Below, in pieces: positions 51,874 through 59,594 of a stretch of 64,000 nucleotides of DNA. This DNA is from Lentibacillus daqui (GTDB lineage Bacteria; Bacillota; Bacilli; Bacillales; Amphibacillaceae). The stretch's first letter is position 1. Every line of letters begins with the position of its first letter. The notes beneath the pieces are model-generated. The model did no database searches, was not told where the DNA came from, and worked only from the letters and a program-made list of their open reading frames with translations. The DNA lies in assembly GCF_027186265.1 (NCBI RefSeq), contig NZ_CP114176.1:744001-808000 (forward strand), in the 5' to 3' direction. The translations under genes were made by a program, and so were the position numbers.

Positions 51874-52779
51874 ATGAAACGAGCCAGGATCATTTATAAT
51901 CCGACATCGGGGCGAGAAGCGTTTAAAAAAGAACTGGCAAAGGTGTTAGAACGATTCGAAATAGCCGGATATGAAGCATCGGCCCATGCGACTACAGGTG
52001 AAGGCGACGCAATCGAGGCAGCAAAAACAGCGGTAGACAGAGGATATGATGTCGTTGTTGCAGCAGGGGGAGATGGAACCGTCAATGAAGTTGTAAACGG
52101 GCTTGCTGAACAGGATTACCGTCCCAAACTTGGAATTATACCTGTAGGGACGACAAATGACTTCGCCCGTGCATTAGGTATTCCCCGCAATATCATGAAG
52201 GCTGTTGATATTATATTAAACGATCGTTCACTGCCACTTGATATTGGTAAGGTCAATGAACGTTATTTTGTCAATATTGCCGGTGGTGGCAAGCTGACGG
52301 AATTAACCTATGAAGTGCCAAGTAAATTAAAAACGATGCTCGGACAGCTGGCTTATTATATGAAAGGGATGGAGATGCTTCCATCAGTAAAGCCAACAAG
52401 CGTTCGGATTGAATATGATGATGAAGTATTAGAAGACGAAATTATGCTGTTTTTGGTATCCAATACCAATTCAGTTGGCGGTTTTGAAAAGTTGGCGCCG
52501 GATGCCAAAATGGATGATGGCTATTTTGATTTGTTGATTTTGAAAAAGACAAATCTGGCTGAATTTATCCATATTGCAACACTCGCACTAAGGGGAGCCC
52601 ACTTGGATCACAAGAACTTGATTTATACACAGGCAAAGTATATTAAAGTAGAGAACGTTGAAAAAATGCAATTGAATATTGACGGCGAATTTGGCGGGTT
52701 ATTACCCGGTGAGTTTAGAAATTTAAAACAGCATATTGAATTATTTGTGTCCGATGAATTTGCGGAGAAAAATGACTGA
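51874..52779 (+). CDS. dagK: Diacylglycerol kinase DagK (YerQ)
   Basis: 301 residues, soluble lipid kinase that phosphorylates diacylglycerol arising from lipoteichoic acid synthesis. GGDGTVNEVVNGL (near residues 66-78) is the nucleotide-binding motif; IPVGTTNDFARALGIP and the late NIDGEFGG are conserved. RBS AGGAGGAAG. Its stop codon lies inside the terminator stem. Confidence 0.93.
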   Translation: MKRARIIYNPTSGREAFKKELAKVLERFEIAGYEASAHATTGEGDAIEAAKTAVDRGYDVVVAAGGDGTVNEVVNGLAEQDYRPKLGIIPVGTTNDFARALGIPRNIMKAVDIILNDRSLPLDIGKVNERYFVNIAGGGKLTELTYEVPSKLKTMLGQLAYYMKGMEMLPSVKPTSVRIEYDDEVLEDEIMLFLVSNTNSVGGFEKLAPDAKMDDGYFDLLILKKTNLAEFIHIATLALRGAHLDHKNLIYTQAKYIKVENVEKMQLNIDGEFGGLLPGEFRNLKQHIELFVSDEFAEKND

Positions 52780-52799
52780 TGAAGCGCAGTCATTTTTTT
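52769..52799 (+). terminator. Intrinsic terminator overlapping the dagK stop
   Basis: AAAATGACTG (52769-52778) / CAGTCATTTT (52787-52796), perfect 10-bp stem and 8-nt loop, then a T run. The TGA stop of dagK at 52777-52779 is part of the hairpin. Confidence 0.9.
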
Positions 52800-52904
52800 A
52801 ATTGAGCCATGGGATAGATGGAATTGTAGAGCTTTGAATGTTATATTTTAAATAAAAGTATTTGCATCAAGGAATGTATTTAATTAAATGAGAACAAGAT
52901 ATGG

Positions 52905-52910
52905 TATGAT
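52905..52910 (+). promoter_or_regulatory. -10 element of rlmCD
   Basis: TATGAT at 52905-52910 with TGG immediately before (extended -10 form), 36 nt before the rlmCD start. No good -35. Confidence 0.4.
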
Positions 52911-52945
52911 GAGAATACATTTTTACGAATGTAAAGGAAGATTCG

Positions 52946-54322
52946 ATGGCGAAACAGACAGCACCTGTGAAAAAGAATGAGACAGTCACCTTAACATTTG
53001 AAGATTTGACCCATGAAGGAAGTGGCGTGGGCAAAATTGATGGATATCCGTTATTTGTACCAAACGCGTTACCAGGGGAAAAGGCCACAATAAAAGTAAT
53101 CAAAGTAAATAAGAATTTCGGGTTCGGCAAATTACTGGAATTGATCAAAGAAAGTCCGGATCGGGTTGAACCTGTATGTGACGTCCACTGTAATGGCTGT
53201 GGCCTGCAACATATGAGCTATCGATTGCAGCTGGAGATGAAGCAAAATCAGGTGAAGAACGTGATGAAAAAGATTGCTCATCTGAAGCATGTGCCGATCC
53301 ATCCGATTATTGGCATGGATGATCCGCTGCACTACCGGAATAAAGTGCAAATTCCAGTGGGAGAAAAGGATGGCAAACTGATTACTGGATTTTATCAAAA
53401 ACGCAGCCATCGTATTATTGAAAATACGGAAACATGTGTCACTCATAACGTGGTGATTAATGATGTGGTCAAGTCTGTCAGAAGTATCGCTGATCGGCTC
53501 GGTATTTCAGCGTATAATGAGGAAAAACATACGGGTGTATTGCGACATATTATGGTACGAACAGGACAAGCAACGAATGAAATGATGGTTGTGCTGGTAA
53601 CAAAGACAGAAGAACTGCCGAAGCAAGACGTACTTGTAAGGGAGTTAACCGAGACCTACCCGAACTTGAAATCAATCATGCAAAATGTGAATGATAAGCA
53701 GACCAATGTCATTATGGGCAAAAAAACGAAACTCCTGTGGGGCGAGAAATATATTCATGATCGGATTGGTGACCTGACATTTGCCATCTCCGCAAAATCA
53801 TTTTATCAGGTAAATCCGGTACAAACCAAGACATTATATGATAAAGCATTGGCATACGCGCAAATTGGTACCAAGGATATCGTTATTGATGCCTATTGCG
53901 GGATTGGTACCATCTCCTTATTTTTAGCCGAACAGGCGAAGAAAGTATATGGGGTAGAAGTAGTACCTGAGGCGATTGATGATGCCAAGAAAAATGCCAA
54001 GTTGAACGGTATAACCAATGCGGAATTTTTTGTCGGAGAAGCGGAAAAAGTCATGCCTTGGTGGAAAATGCAAGGACTGGACCCGGACGTGATTGTAGTC
54101 GATCCGCCGCGCAAAGGCTGTGATGAGGAACTATTGAAGGCGATGATCGATATGCAGCCGAAACGGATTGTGTATGTGTCATGTAATCCTAGTACTTTGG
54201 CAAGAGATTTGCGTGTATTGGAAAATGGTGGATATGAGACAAAGGAAGTGCAGCCGGTCGATATGTTTCCGATGACGGAGCATGTGGAGTGTGTGGCGTT
54301 GTTAACACGGGTTGACGAATAA
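52946..54322 (+). CDS. rlmCD: 23S rRNA (uracil-5-)-methyltransferase RlmCD (YefA)
   Basis: 458 residues. TRAM domain at the N-terminus (about 8-65), then a Cys cluster (CDVHCNGCGL near 76-85, with a fourth Cys later) that in RlmC/RlmD-type enzymes binds 4Fe-4S. The SAM-dependent domain has DAYCGIGTISLFLA, VVDPPRKGCD and VSCNPSTLARDL with the catalytic Cys. B. subtilis YefA methylates both U747 and U1939. RBS AAAGGAAG. Confidence 0.93.
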   Translation: MAKQTAPVKKNETVTLTFEDLTHEGSGVGKIDGYPLFVPNALPGEKATIKVIKVNKNFGFGKLLELIKESPDRVEPVCDVHCNGCGLQHMSYRLQLEMKQNQVKNVMKKIAHLKHVPIHPIIGMDDPLHYRNKVQIPVGEKDGKLITGFYQKRSHRIIENTETCVTHNVVINDVVKSVRSIADRLGISAYNEEKHTGVLRHIMVRTGQATNEMMVVLVTKTEELPKQDVLVRELTETYPNLKSIMQNVNDKQTNVIMGKKTKLLWGEKYIHDRIGDLTFAISAKSFYQVNPVQTKTLYDKALAYAQIGTKDIVIDAYCGIGTISLFLAEQAKKVYGVEVVPEAIDDAKKNAKLNGITNAEFFVGEAEKVMPWWKMQGLDPDVIVVDPPRKGCDEELLKAMIDMQPKRIVYVSCNPSTLARDLRVLENGGYETKEVQPVDMFPMTEHVECVALLTRVDE

Positions 54323-54371
54323 GTCACATTGACTTTTGCATGTTTTTACGTTAAAATGGATATAGATAGTA

Positions 54372-54399
54372 AAAGAGAAGCGCGTTTACGCTTCTCTTT
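54372..54399 (+). terminator. Hairpin after rlmCD
   Basis: AAAGAGAAGCG / CGCTTCTCTTT, perfect 11-bp stem with 6-nt loop, 50 nt after the rlmCD stop. The T tract is part of the stem rather than after it. Confidence 0.7.
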
Positions 54400-54434
54400 G
54401 CAGCCATAGCCGTACAGGCGGTGGTTGTCACAAT

Positions 54435-54581
54435 TTAATTTTTGCGAAAACCACCTTCACGCTTGCGACGGCAGTGGGTGGTTTTCTCTTTGTTTAAAAA
54501 GGTTTTATGGAATAGGTACGCACTAATCGCACAAACAATTCCTTTCAACACTTCTTTTAAAAACTCCAAGAAAGTTTCCAT
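54435..54581 (-). CDS. Small hydrophobic/basic protein, possible type I toxin-like remnant
   Basis: 48 codons on the minus strand. There is one hydrophobic helix (FLEFLKEVLKGIVCAISAYL) followed by a very basic tail (KEKTTHCRRKREGGFRKN). The tail-coding sequence contains an AAAACCACC / GGTGGTTTT hairpin that would act as a terminator on either strand, a layout seen in small toxin genes with convergent antisense RNA. No ribosome-binding site precedes the ATG; array R6 begins about 20 nt upstream and may have replaced it. Function is not known, and it may be a relic. Confidence 0.35.
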   Translation of the reverse strand: METFLEFLKEVLKGIVCAISAYLFHKTFLNKEKTTHCRRKREGGFRKN

Positions 54582-54599
54582 GAGGTTATTCTATTTATC

Positions 54600-54700
54600 G
54601 TGCTGGCTCTCCAGTCCGCAGAAGGTGGCTCATTTTCCCGCGTTGACTGGCTCAAAACTCCGTAACTCCGCATAAGTGGCTCAATTTATCCGCAATAATC
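54600..54700. repeat. Degenerate 22/29-nt array R6
   Basis: TGGCTC recurs at 54604, 54626, 54648 and 54677 (spacings 22, 22 and 29 nt), each followed about 10 nt later by TCCGC or CCCGC. It has the same construction as the 21-nt arrays (conserved block plus variable half), but is less regular and of different sequence. Confidence 0.5.
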
Positions 54701-54703
54701 AGT

Positions 54704-54901
54704 TTGAATACAGCATATGAGAAGCTTTCTAAAATTGAGATAGAAATTGAAGCATTAGAGAAGAAGAAAAATAAGTTGATTGATATGCGTATAGAGGGTA
54801 GTCTAGATAAAGAAACATATCAAGATAAATATAATGAGACAATAAAAAATCTCGATGACAAGAAACGAAGAAATAGAAATGAACGATATTTTTCAATGTA
54901 G
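54704..54901 (+). pseudogene. Serine site-specific recombinase, C-terminal fragment
   Basis: About 65 codons. The coiled-coil segment IEIEIEALEKKKNKLIDMRIEG, continuing into DKETYQDKYNETIKNL, is typical of the C-terminal region of large serine recombinases. The catalytic and zinc-ribbon domains are missing. Its left end joins array R6. A remnant of an integrase is the simplest reading. Confidence 0.7.
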
Positions 54902-55001
54902 GATGGATTTCAGAGGTCACTTAAAGTGTGTTAACATGTGTCCTGCAATGGTTGTTCCATATGTTTAATTAATTAAAAAGCTGTGAATAGGAGAGTGTCA
55001 A

Positions 55002-55436
55002 ATGATTAACGGAGTGGAATTTGATTTTGTTGTAAAAGATAGCAAAACCGCTTTGGCGCAGTACAAGTCTATTTTTGATGTAGAAGTAGTAGAAGAAACA
55101 AATTTTAAAACAGGGAATAATGAAGCAGTATTCACAATTTACGGTACGCGTTTTCATATGCTTGATGAAAATCCTGAATATCAATTATTTGCTCCGAAAG
55201 AAGGGGAGACGCAATCATTTTGGTTCAATGTCGTGGTTCCAAACATTCAAGAAACATATGAAAAAGCAATGGCCGCTCATGCAACAGAAATTCAGCCTGT
55301 CACAAGAATGGAGGAAATGGGCATTTCAAACGCCATGTTTTCTGATAGTTACGGGTATGTATGGATGTTACATGAAATTCACCGCGAAGTATCTTTTGAA
55401 GAGCGCGTTGACATTTTAAGTAAAGATTTTGAATAA
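55002..55436 (+). CDS. VOC-fold (glyoxalase/PhnB-like) protein
   Basis: 144 residues with paired beta-alpha-beta-beta-beta modules. Elements are TALAQYKSIFDVEVVEE in the first half and EKAMAAHATEIQPVTRMEEM, followed by FSDSYGYVWMLHE, in the second. This arrangement matches PhnB/YjdN-type members of the vicinal oxygen chelate superfamily. Metal ligand and substrate are unclear. RBS AGGAGAG before ATG. Confidence 0.85.
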   Translation: MINGVEFDFVVKDSKTALAQYKSIFDVEVVEETNFKTGNNEAVFTIYGTRFHMLDENPEYQLFAPKEGETQSFWFNVVVPNIQETYEKAMAAHATEIQPVTRMEEMGISNAMFSDSYGYVWMLHEIHREVSFEERVDILSKDFE

Positions 55437-55609
55437 CTGTGTGTAATATCATTTAGAGACACCGATTAAAGCCGATATTATAAACGAAGTCAATAAACTG
55501 TATCCTAATAATAACACTAATACACGCGGAATGAGTACTATGTTGATTGGATTATGCTAGAATATAATCAAACCATTGTTACCATAACGATAACTGGAGT
55601 TGATTAAAG

Positions 55610-56188
55610 GTGACATTACCCAAAAAGGATCGAAAATATACGTATGCTGATTATTTGTCGTGGCCAGAGGATACAAGAACGGAGATTATTGATGGTACCC
55701 CCTATTTACTTACAGCACCATCAAGAACTCATCAAAAGGTGCTGTCGGAATTACATCGTCAACTTGCCAATTTCTTAGTTGGAAAAGACTGTGAGGTCTA
55801 TCCTGCACCTTTCCATGTCGTATTGGACATTGGCGAACAATCCGAGGATGTAGAAAACGCGGAAAATATTTTTGAACCGGACATTACGATTGTTTGCGAC
55901 ACATCTAAATTGGATGATGCAGGGTGTAAAGGGACACCGGATATGCTTGTGGAGATTATTTCTCCGTCTACAGCCAGACGTGATAAAATAATGAAATTTA
56001 ATAAATATGAACAAGCAGGTGTGAAGGAATATTGGATTGTTGAACCGAAGGAAAAAATTGTTAGTGTGTTTATGCTTCAAGAAAACAGGCGCTACGGCCG
56101 ACCGGATTTATATTCAGATCAGGAAGAGGTAGAAGTAGGCATTTTAGATGGCTGTATCATTGATTTGAAAATGGTGTTGTCTGAATAA
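55610..56188 (+). CDS. Uma2 family protein (DUF820, restriction-endonuclease-like fold)
   Basis: 192 residues. PD-(D/E)XK-like core: EIIDGTPYLLTAPS at the N-terminus, EPDITIVCD (active-site Asp), LVEIISPSTARRD (Glu plus later basic residues) and KYEQAGVKEYWIVEP. Members are very common in cyanobacteria and scattered in Bacillaceae; DNA-nuclease activity is predicted from fold only. Start GTG at 55610, with TGGAG 12 nt upstream. Confidence 0.85.
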   Translation: MTLPKKDRKYTYADYLSWPEDTRTEIIDGTPYLLTAPSRTHQKVLSELHRQLANFLVGKDCEVYPAPFHVVLDIGEQSEDVENAENIFEPDITIVCDTSKLDDAGCKGTPDMLVEIISPSTARRDKIMKFNKYEQAGVKEYWIVEPKEKIVSVFMLQENRRYGRPDLYSDQEEVEVGILDGCIIDLKMVLSE

Positions 56189-56189
56189 A

Positions 56190-56640
56190 GTTACATGAAT
56201 TTCTACGTATGTGATTCGCAAGGGGACAGGTAAGATCTTCCTGTTTGGCGTTTGAAGGGAAAACCGGACACGTGAAAATATATCGTTCTTTTTTCCGGCC
56301 GGATCCCCTCAATTCCATTTGGTGATCACTAATGCAAACCGGCGTGCCATACCGATCGATTTTTTCAATTCCCTGCGCATCACTTGGTTGATCTTTATGA
56401 TTTCGCGGATTAATTGGTGTCACTAATTTTGCTTGCAGTATTTCCTTTGTTATTTCCTGATTACCCGGTGTTTTGATAAACTCCGTCAGCTAGGATACAG
56501 TTCAGCTGCTCCGCTATTTTCGAATGTTCCTCCTTGAATATTTTTAATGTTGGCTCCAACGTTTTTCCATCATGCATGTTCCCTTGCACACTTCCCGTAA
56601 AAACGGTGCAATTACTTTAGCTGGAGGCTGCTAGTTAAGT
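56190..56640 (-). pseudogene. DDE transposase remnant
   Basis: On the minus strand, 56581 to about 56474 reads MHDGKTLEPTLKIFKEEHSK and then LADGVYQN. After a frameshift near 56463, the reading continues as LVTPINPRNHKDQP and GTPVCISDHQMELRGS down to 56190. The mix of GKT-x-EPTLK and PxNPRN followed by a Cys-containing stretch is typical of transposases carrying a degenerate zinc-binding insert. The N- and C-termini are missing. The family could not be fixed. Confidence 0.6.
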
Positions 56641-56730
56641 GATATCGGGTAACATTTTGTGAACCGTTCCTGGTTTTATTAGTGTACTCCCTTAACGAGA
56701 AATATGTACATATCCTCATGAGTTGAATAG

Positions 56731-56760
56731 TTGTAAAAAATGTATTCGGCATGCTATTAT
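56731..56760 (+). promoter_or_regulatory. Promoter of the EamA gene
   Basis: -35 TTGTAA (56731-56736), 18-nt spacer, extended -10 TGCTATTAT with -10 at 56755-56760. 112 nt before the start codon. Confidence 0.6.
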
Positions 56761-56871
56761 TAGCCGGTAATGATTTTATAAATATTATTCATGTAAGAGG
56801 TATTTAGGAATAGAAACGCTTGAACCTCTTCTTAACAAAACAGAATTCAATCTCTGGGGAGGGGATAATAA

Positions 56872-57780
56872 TTGAAACAAGGAACCATTAACCTGCTATT
56901 AGTTATCACAATTATCTGCATATCCTTATCAGCAATACTTGTGAAATTGTCCGATGCACCTTCTACCATTATGGTGATGTATCGGATGTTTTTAGCATGT
57001 GTATTAATTTTTCCTATGGTTTTTAAATATCGAAAATCATTTTTAAAAATAAACAGAAAAGAGTGGATAGCCATTGTATTTGCCGGAATTTTTCTGGCAG
57101 GTCATTTTGGATTGTGGTTTGAGTCATTAAATCATACGACAGTGGCAAGCTCTACTTTAATTTTAGCGCTGCAGCCTGCAATTGCTTTAGTTGGCGGTCT
57201 GATTTTCTTTAAAGAAAAATTAGATATACGTACAGTGGTAGCGATGGGGATTGCTTTTATAGGTGTTGTTATTGTTGGCGGAGGAAATTTAGGCAGTGGA
57301 AGCGGCGTTTTATTAGGAAATATTTTATCCTTTCTTGCTGTTGTATCTGTTGTGCTTTATTTAATGATCGGCCAACGAAATGTAAAGTCAATTAATCACT
57401 GGGTATACAGCTTTTTAGTTTTTTTAGTGGCTGGTTTCACCGTTGCTGTATTTAATCTTATTGGTGGAATACAATTTACTGGCTATAGTGCAAATGATTG
57501 GCTAGTCTTTTTAATGCTCGCTATTTTCCCAACGGGCGCACATATTATTTTTAATTTGTTACTAAACTATGTTAATACGACAACAGTATCTATGAGCACG
57601 CTGGGAGAACCGGTCGGTGCTTCAGTTTTAGCAATTATCCTTTTAAATGAGATGCTGACACCAGTAGAAATGGTTGGCGGTGTTTTAATTATAGTGGGTA
57701 TCTTCTACTTTTTAAGATTACAGGGAGGCTCAAAACAACCTATCCCAAAACAGCATTCTAAATCAGCAGAGACGGGCTAA
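56872..57780 (+). CDS. EamA/DMT-superfamily transporter
   Basis: 302 residues with ten hydrophobic segments in two EamA repeats (about 5-135 and 150-290). SDAPSTIMVMYRMFLACVLI in the first and EPVGASVLAIILLNEMLTP in the second are family motifs. Likely an exporter or importer of a small metabolite; the substrate is unknown. Start TTG after GGGGAGGGG. Confidence 0.9.
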   Translation: MKQGTINLLLVITIICISLSAILVKLSDAPSTIMVMYRMFLACVLIFPMVFKYRKSFLKINRKEWIAIVFAGIFLAGHFGLWFESLNHTTVASSTLILALQPAIALVGGLIFFKEKLDIRTVVAMGIAFIGVVIVGGGNLGSGSGVLLGNILSFLAVVSVVLYLMIGQRNVKSINHWVYSFLVFLVAGFTVAVFNLIGGIQFTGYSANDWLVFLMLAIFPTGAHIIFNLLLNYVNTTTVSMSTLGEPVGASVLAIILLNEMLTPVEMVGGVLIIVGIFYFLRLQGGSKQPIPKQHSKSAETG

Positions 57781-57867
57781 TGGCTAATAGCGACTACTAC
57801 ACGAATAACGGCCAGTGTTTTTAGTTTTACATGCTGATTTGATGATTTGCTAATCACCAAATAATGA

Positions 57868-57893
57868 GAAGCCCCGCCGTTGTGTGGGGCTTC
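57868..57893. terminator. Hairpin between convergent EamA and SagB genes
   Basis: GAAGCCCC / GGGGCTTC, 8-bp G+C-rich stem with 10-nt loop, about 90 nt from each gene end. Probably a bidirectional terminator, although T-runs are weak. Confidence 0.6.
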
Positions 57894-57988
57894 ATGCTTC
57901 ATACGTTCTATCTTTTCAGGAAGTTTGGATTTTCAAAAGGGGGTATACATGGTTTAGAAAACAAAATTCTATTCTACCCCAGTCTCCC

Positions 57989-59572
57989 CTAGCTTTGCAA
58001 ACTCCCTTTTAACCAAGCACGAGGACGGTATGGTCCAACCGGAATTTGGATCAAGCAGGTTTTTCCTTTAGAATCAATCCTGTAAAGCTGATCACAGTTG
58101 TTCACATCAAATCCTAGTAATGGATGCCCTCCCATTCCTAAAGCACACGAAATTAAAAGCAGTCGTTGTACGAGAATGCCCGCCTCCATCTGTTGGATGC
58201 GATATCCCCTATATCCCAATTCCTCTTTGAGATAATCTTTTTCCCCAACGACATGTAGACAAAGTGGAACCTGATACAGATTCACATTGGGCATTGTTAA
58301 TCCATTTTGTAATAGCTCTCGGTAATCCCCTTTGTTTATCATTCGAAGGGCATGGGTGTTACTTTCATATAAGCAGGTACCATTTGGGATCCCTTCTACA
58401 TTACATAAGCTACCATACAAAGACATACGACTCTCAATATTCCCATATGTTTCGTCGAGGTCATTCTGATAGGAGAAAGAGAATGTCTCCCTTAACAAAG
58501 TAGATAGTTGCGTTTGGCTCACTTTTCCGATCATAAAGTCGATATCAGGTGAATGTCTCTCCCTACAAATAGATGCGAGATTGTACGAAAAGCCTTCCAT
58601 AAACGGAAGCAAGATCATTTCCGCATCTAACGAATGTTCCGCACTATGCTTATTTTTCAGCTTCACAAATGACCTCGTTGTTTCAAACATCGATATTTCA
58701 TTAATTTTTTCCAGCATCGGGTAAGGAATGACTCTTTTTGAACGGTTATAGGAAATATGATTTAAAAGTGGCAATTCCCGGCATAATTGAGTGGCTGAAG
58801 CAGTTTCTTTTCTGTTTGTTTCTTTGTCAACATAATGGATAGAATCATCAGTAGATAATGAAATAGCCGCATATACACTTTCATCCTGTTCGGACAATCC
58901 AAGTAAATGATTGACCGCCCGATCAAGAAATTGGTAGCATACTCGTGAAGAGAATCTCATCTGATTGGCCACTTCTAACGCTTGCCCAATTAATACACCT
59001 GCATCAAGCCCTTGGAGCCTATAAGAAAAGTTGTTATATTTATAAAAGTTTTTCCAAAAAACTGTTGAAATAAAGATTGTGCAAAAACAACTGGAAATAT
59101 CATTACCATTTTTAAGACTTCTGGCTAAGTAGAAATCATAATCTCCTTCTCGCACCAATACTAGGCGGTGATGCGCCACATCATAATGGTAAATGCCTTG
59201 TGGAGCTTTTTCAATATTTATATATACATATATTTCATTGGGATAAAGTGCCCCTCCTGAAGGAACAAACCTGCGAGTCGATTGGATAAAGCTCACATCT
59301 TTTTCATTCATTCCACCGTTTAAAGCGGATTGAGCGTATTGAGTGAGCCCATAAACATACCATAAGAAATGACCAAGCTCCACCAAGCTCGGCTTTACAT
59401 GTGCTTCCCTTTTACCAAGTGTTAAAGGTACATCTGCGGAAAGTGGAACCACTGGTAAGCGGCGATACAATTTATAGGGGAGCGGTGCATCTTCCCAATC
59501 CACTTGCCAATCCGGCGGAGTGACTTTTTCCGTGTCAAAATGCAGATCGTGTAGAAACGTTTCTGGATCCAT
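57989..59572 (-). CDS. SagB-type FMN dehydrogenase of the TOMM cluster
   Basis: 527 residues with two nitroreductase-like halves, longer than single-domain SagB. STRRFVPSGGALYPNEIYVYI (about residues 99-119) is the characteristic FMN-binding segment. The later LLISCALGMGGHPLLGFDVN resembles the C-terminal nitroreductase motif. It oxidises azolines made by YcaO into thiazoles or oxazoles. RBS AAGGAGG 8 nt before ATG; 22 nt after the YcaO gene. Last gene of the cluster in this window. Confidence 0.88.
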   Translation of the reverse strand: MDPETFLHDLHFDTEKVTPPDWQVDWEDAPLPYKLYRRLPVVPLSADVPLTLGKREAHVKPSLVELGHFLWYVYGLTQYAQSALNGGMNEKDVSFIQSTRRFVPSGGALYPNEIYVYINIEKAPQGIYHYDVAHHRLVLVREGDYDFYLARSLKNGNDISSCFCTIFISTVFWKNFYKYNNFSYRLQGLDAGVLIGQALEVANQMRFSSRVCYQFLDRAVNHLLGLSEQDESVYAAISLSTDDSIHYVDKETNRKETASATQLCRELPLLNHISYNRSKRVIPYPMLEKINEISMFETTRSFVKLKNKHSAEHSLDAEMILLPFMEGFSYNLASICRERHSPDIDFMIGKVSQTQLSTLLRETFSFSYQNDLDETYGNIESRMSLYGSLCNVEGIPNGTCLYESNTHALRMINKGDYRELLQNGLTMPNVNLYQVPLCLHVVGEKDYLKEELGYRGYRIQQMEAGILVQRLLLISCALGMGGHPLLGFDVNNCDQLYRIDSKGKTCLIQIPVGPYRPRAWLKGSLQS

Positions 59573-59594
59573 CCTAAGCCTCCTTATTCTACCA

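Noticed and set aside
54442..54675. Plus-strand open frame in the rlmCD downstream gap
   Set aside because: It is opposite the better-composed minus-strand small ORF and runs through repeat array R6; no start signals.
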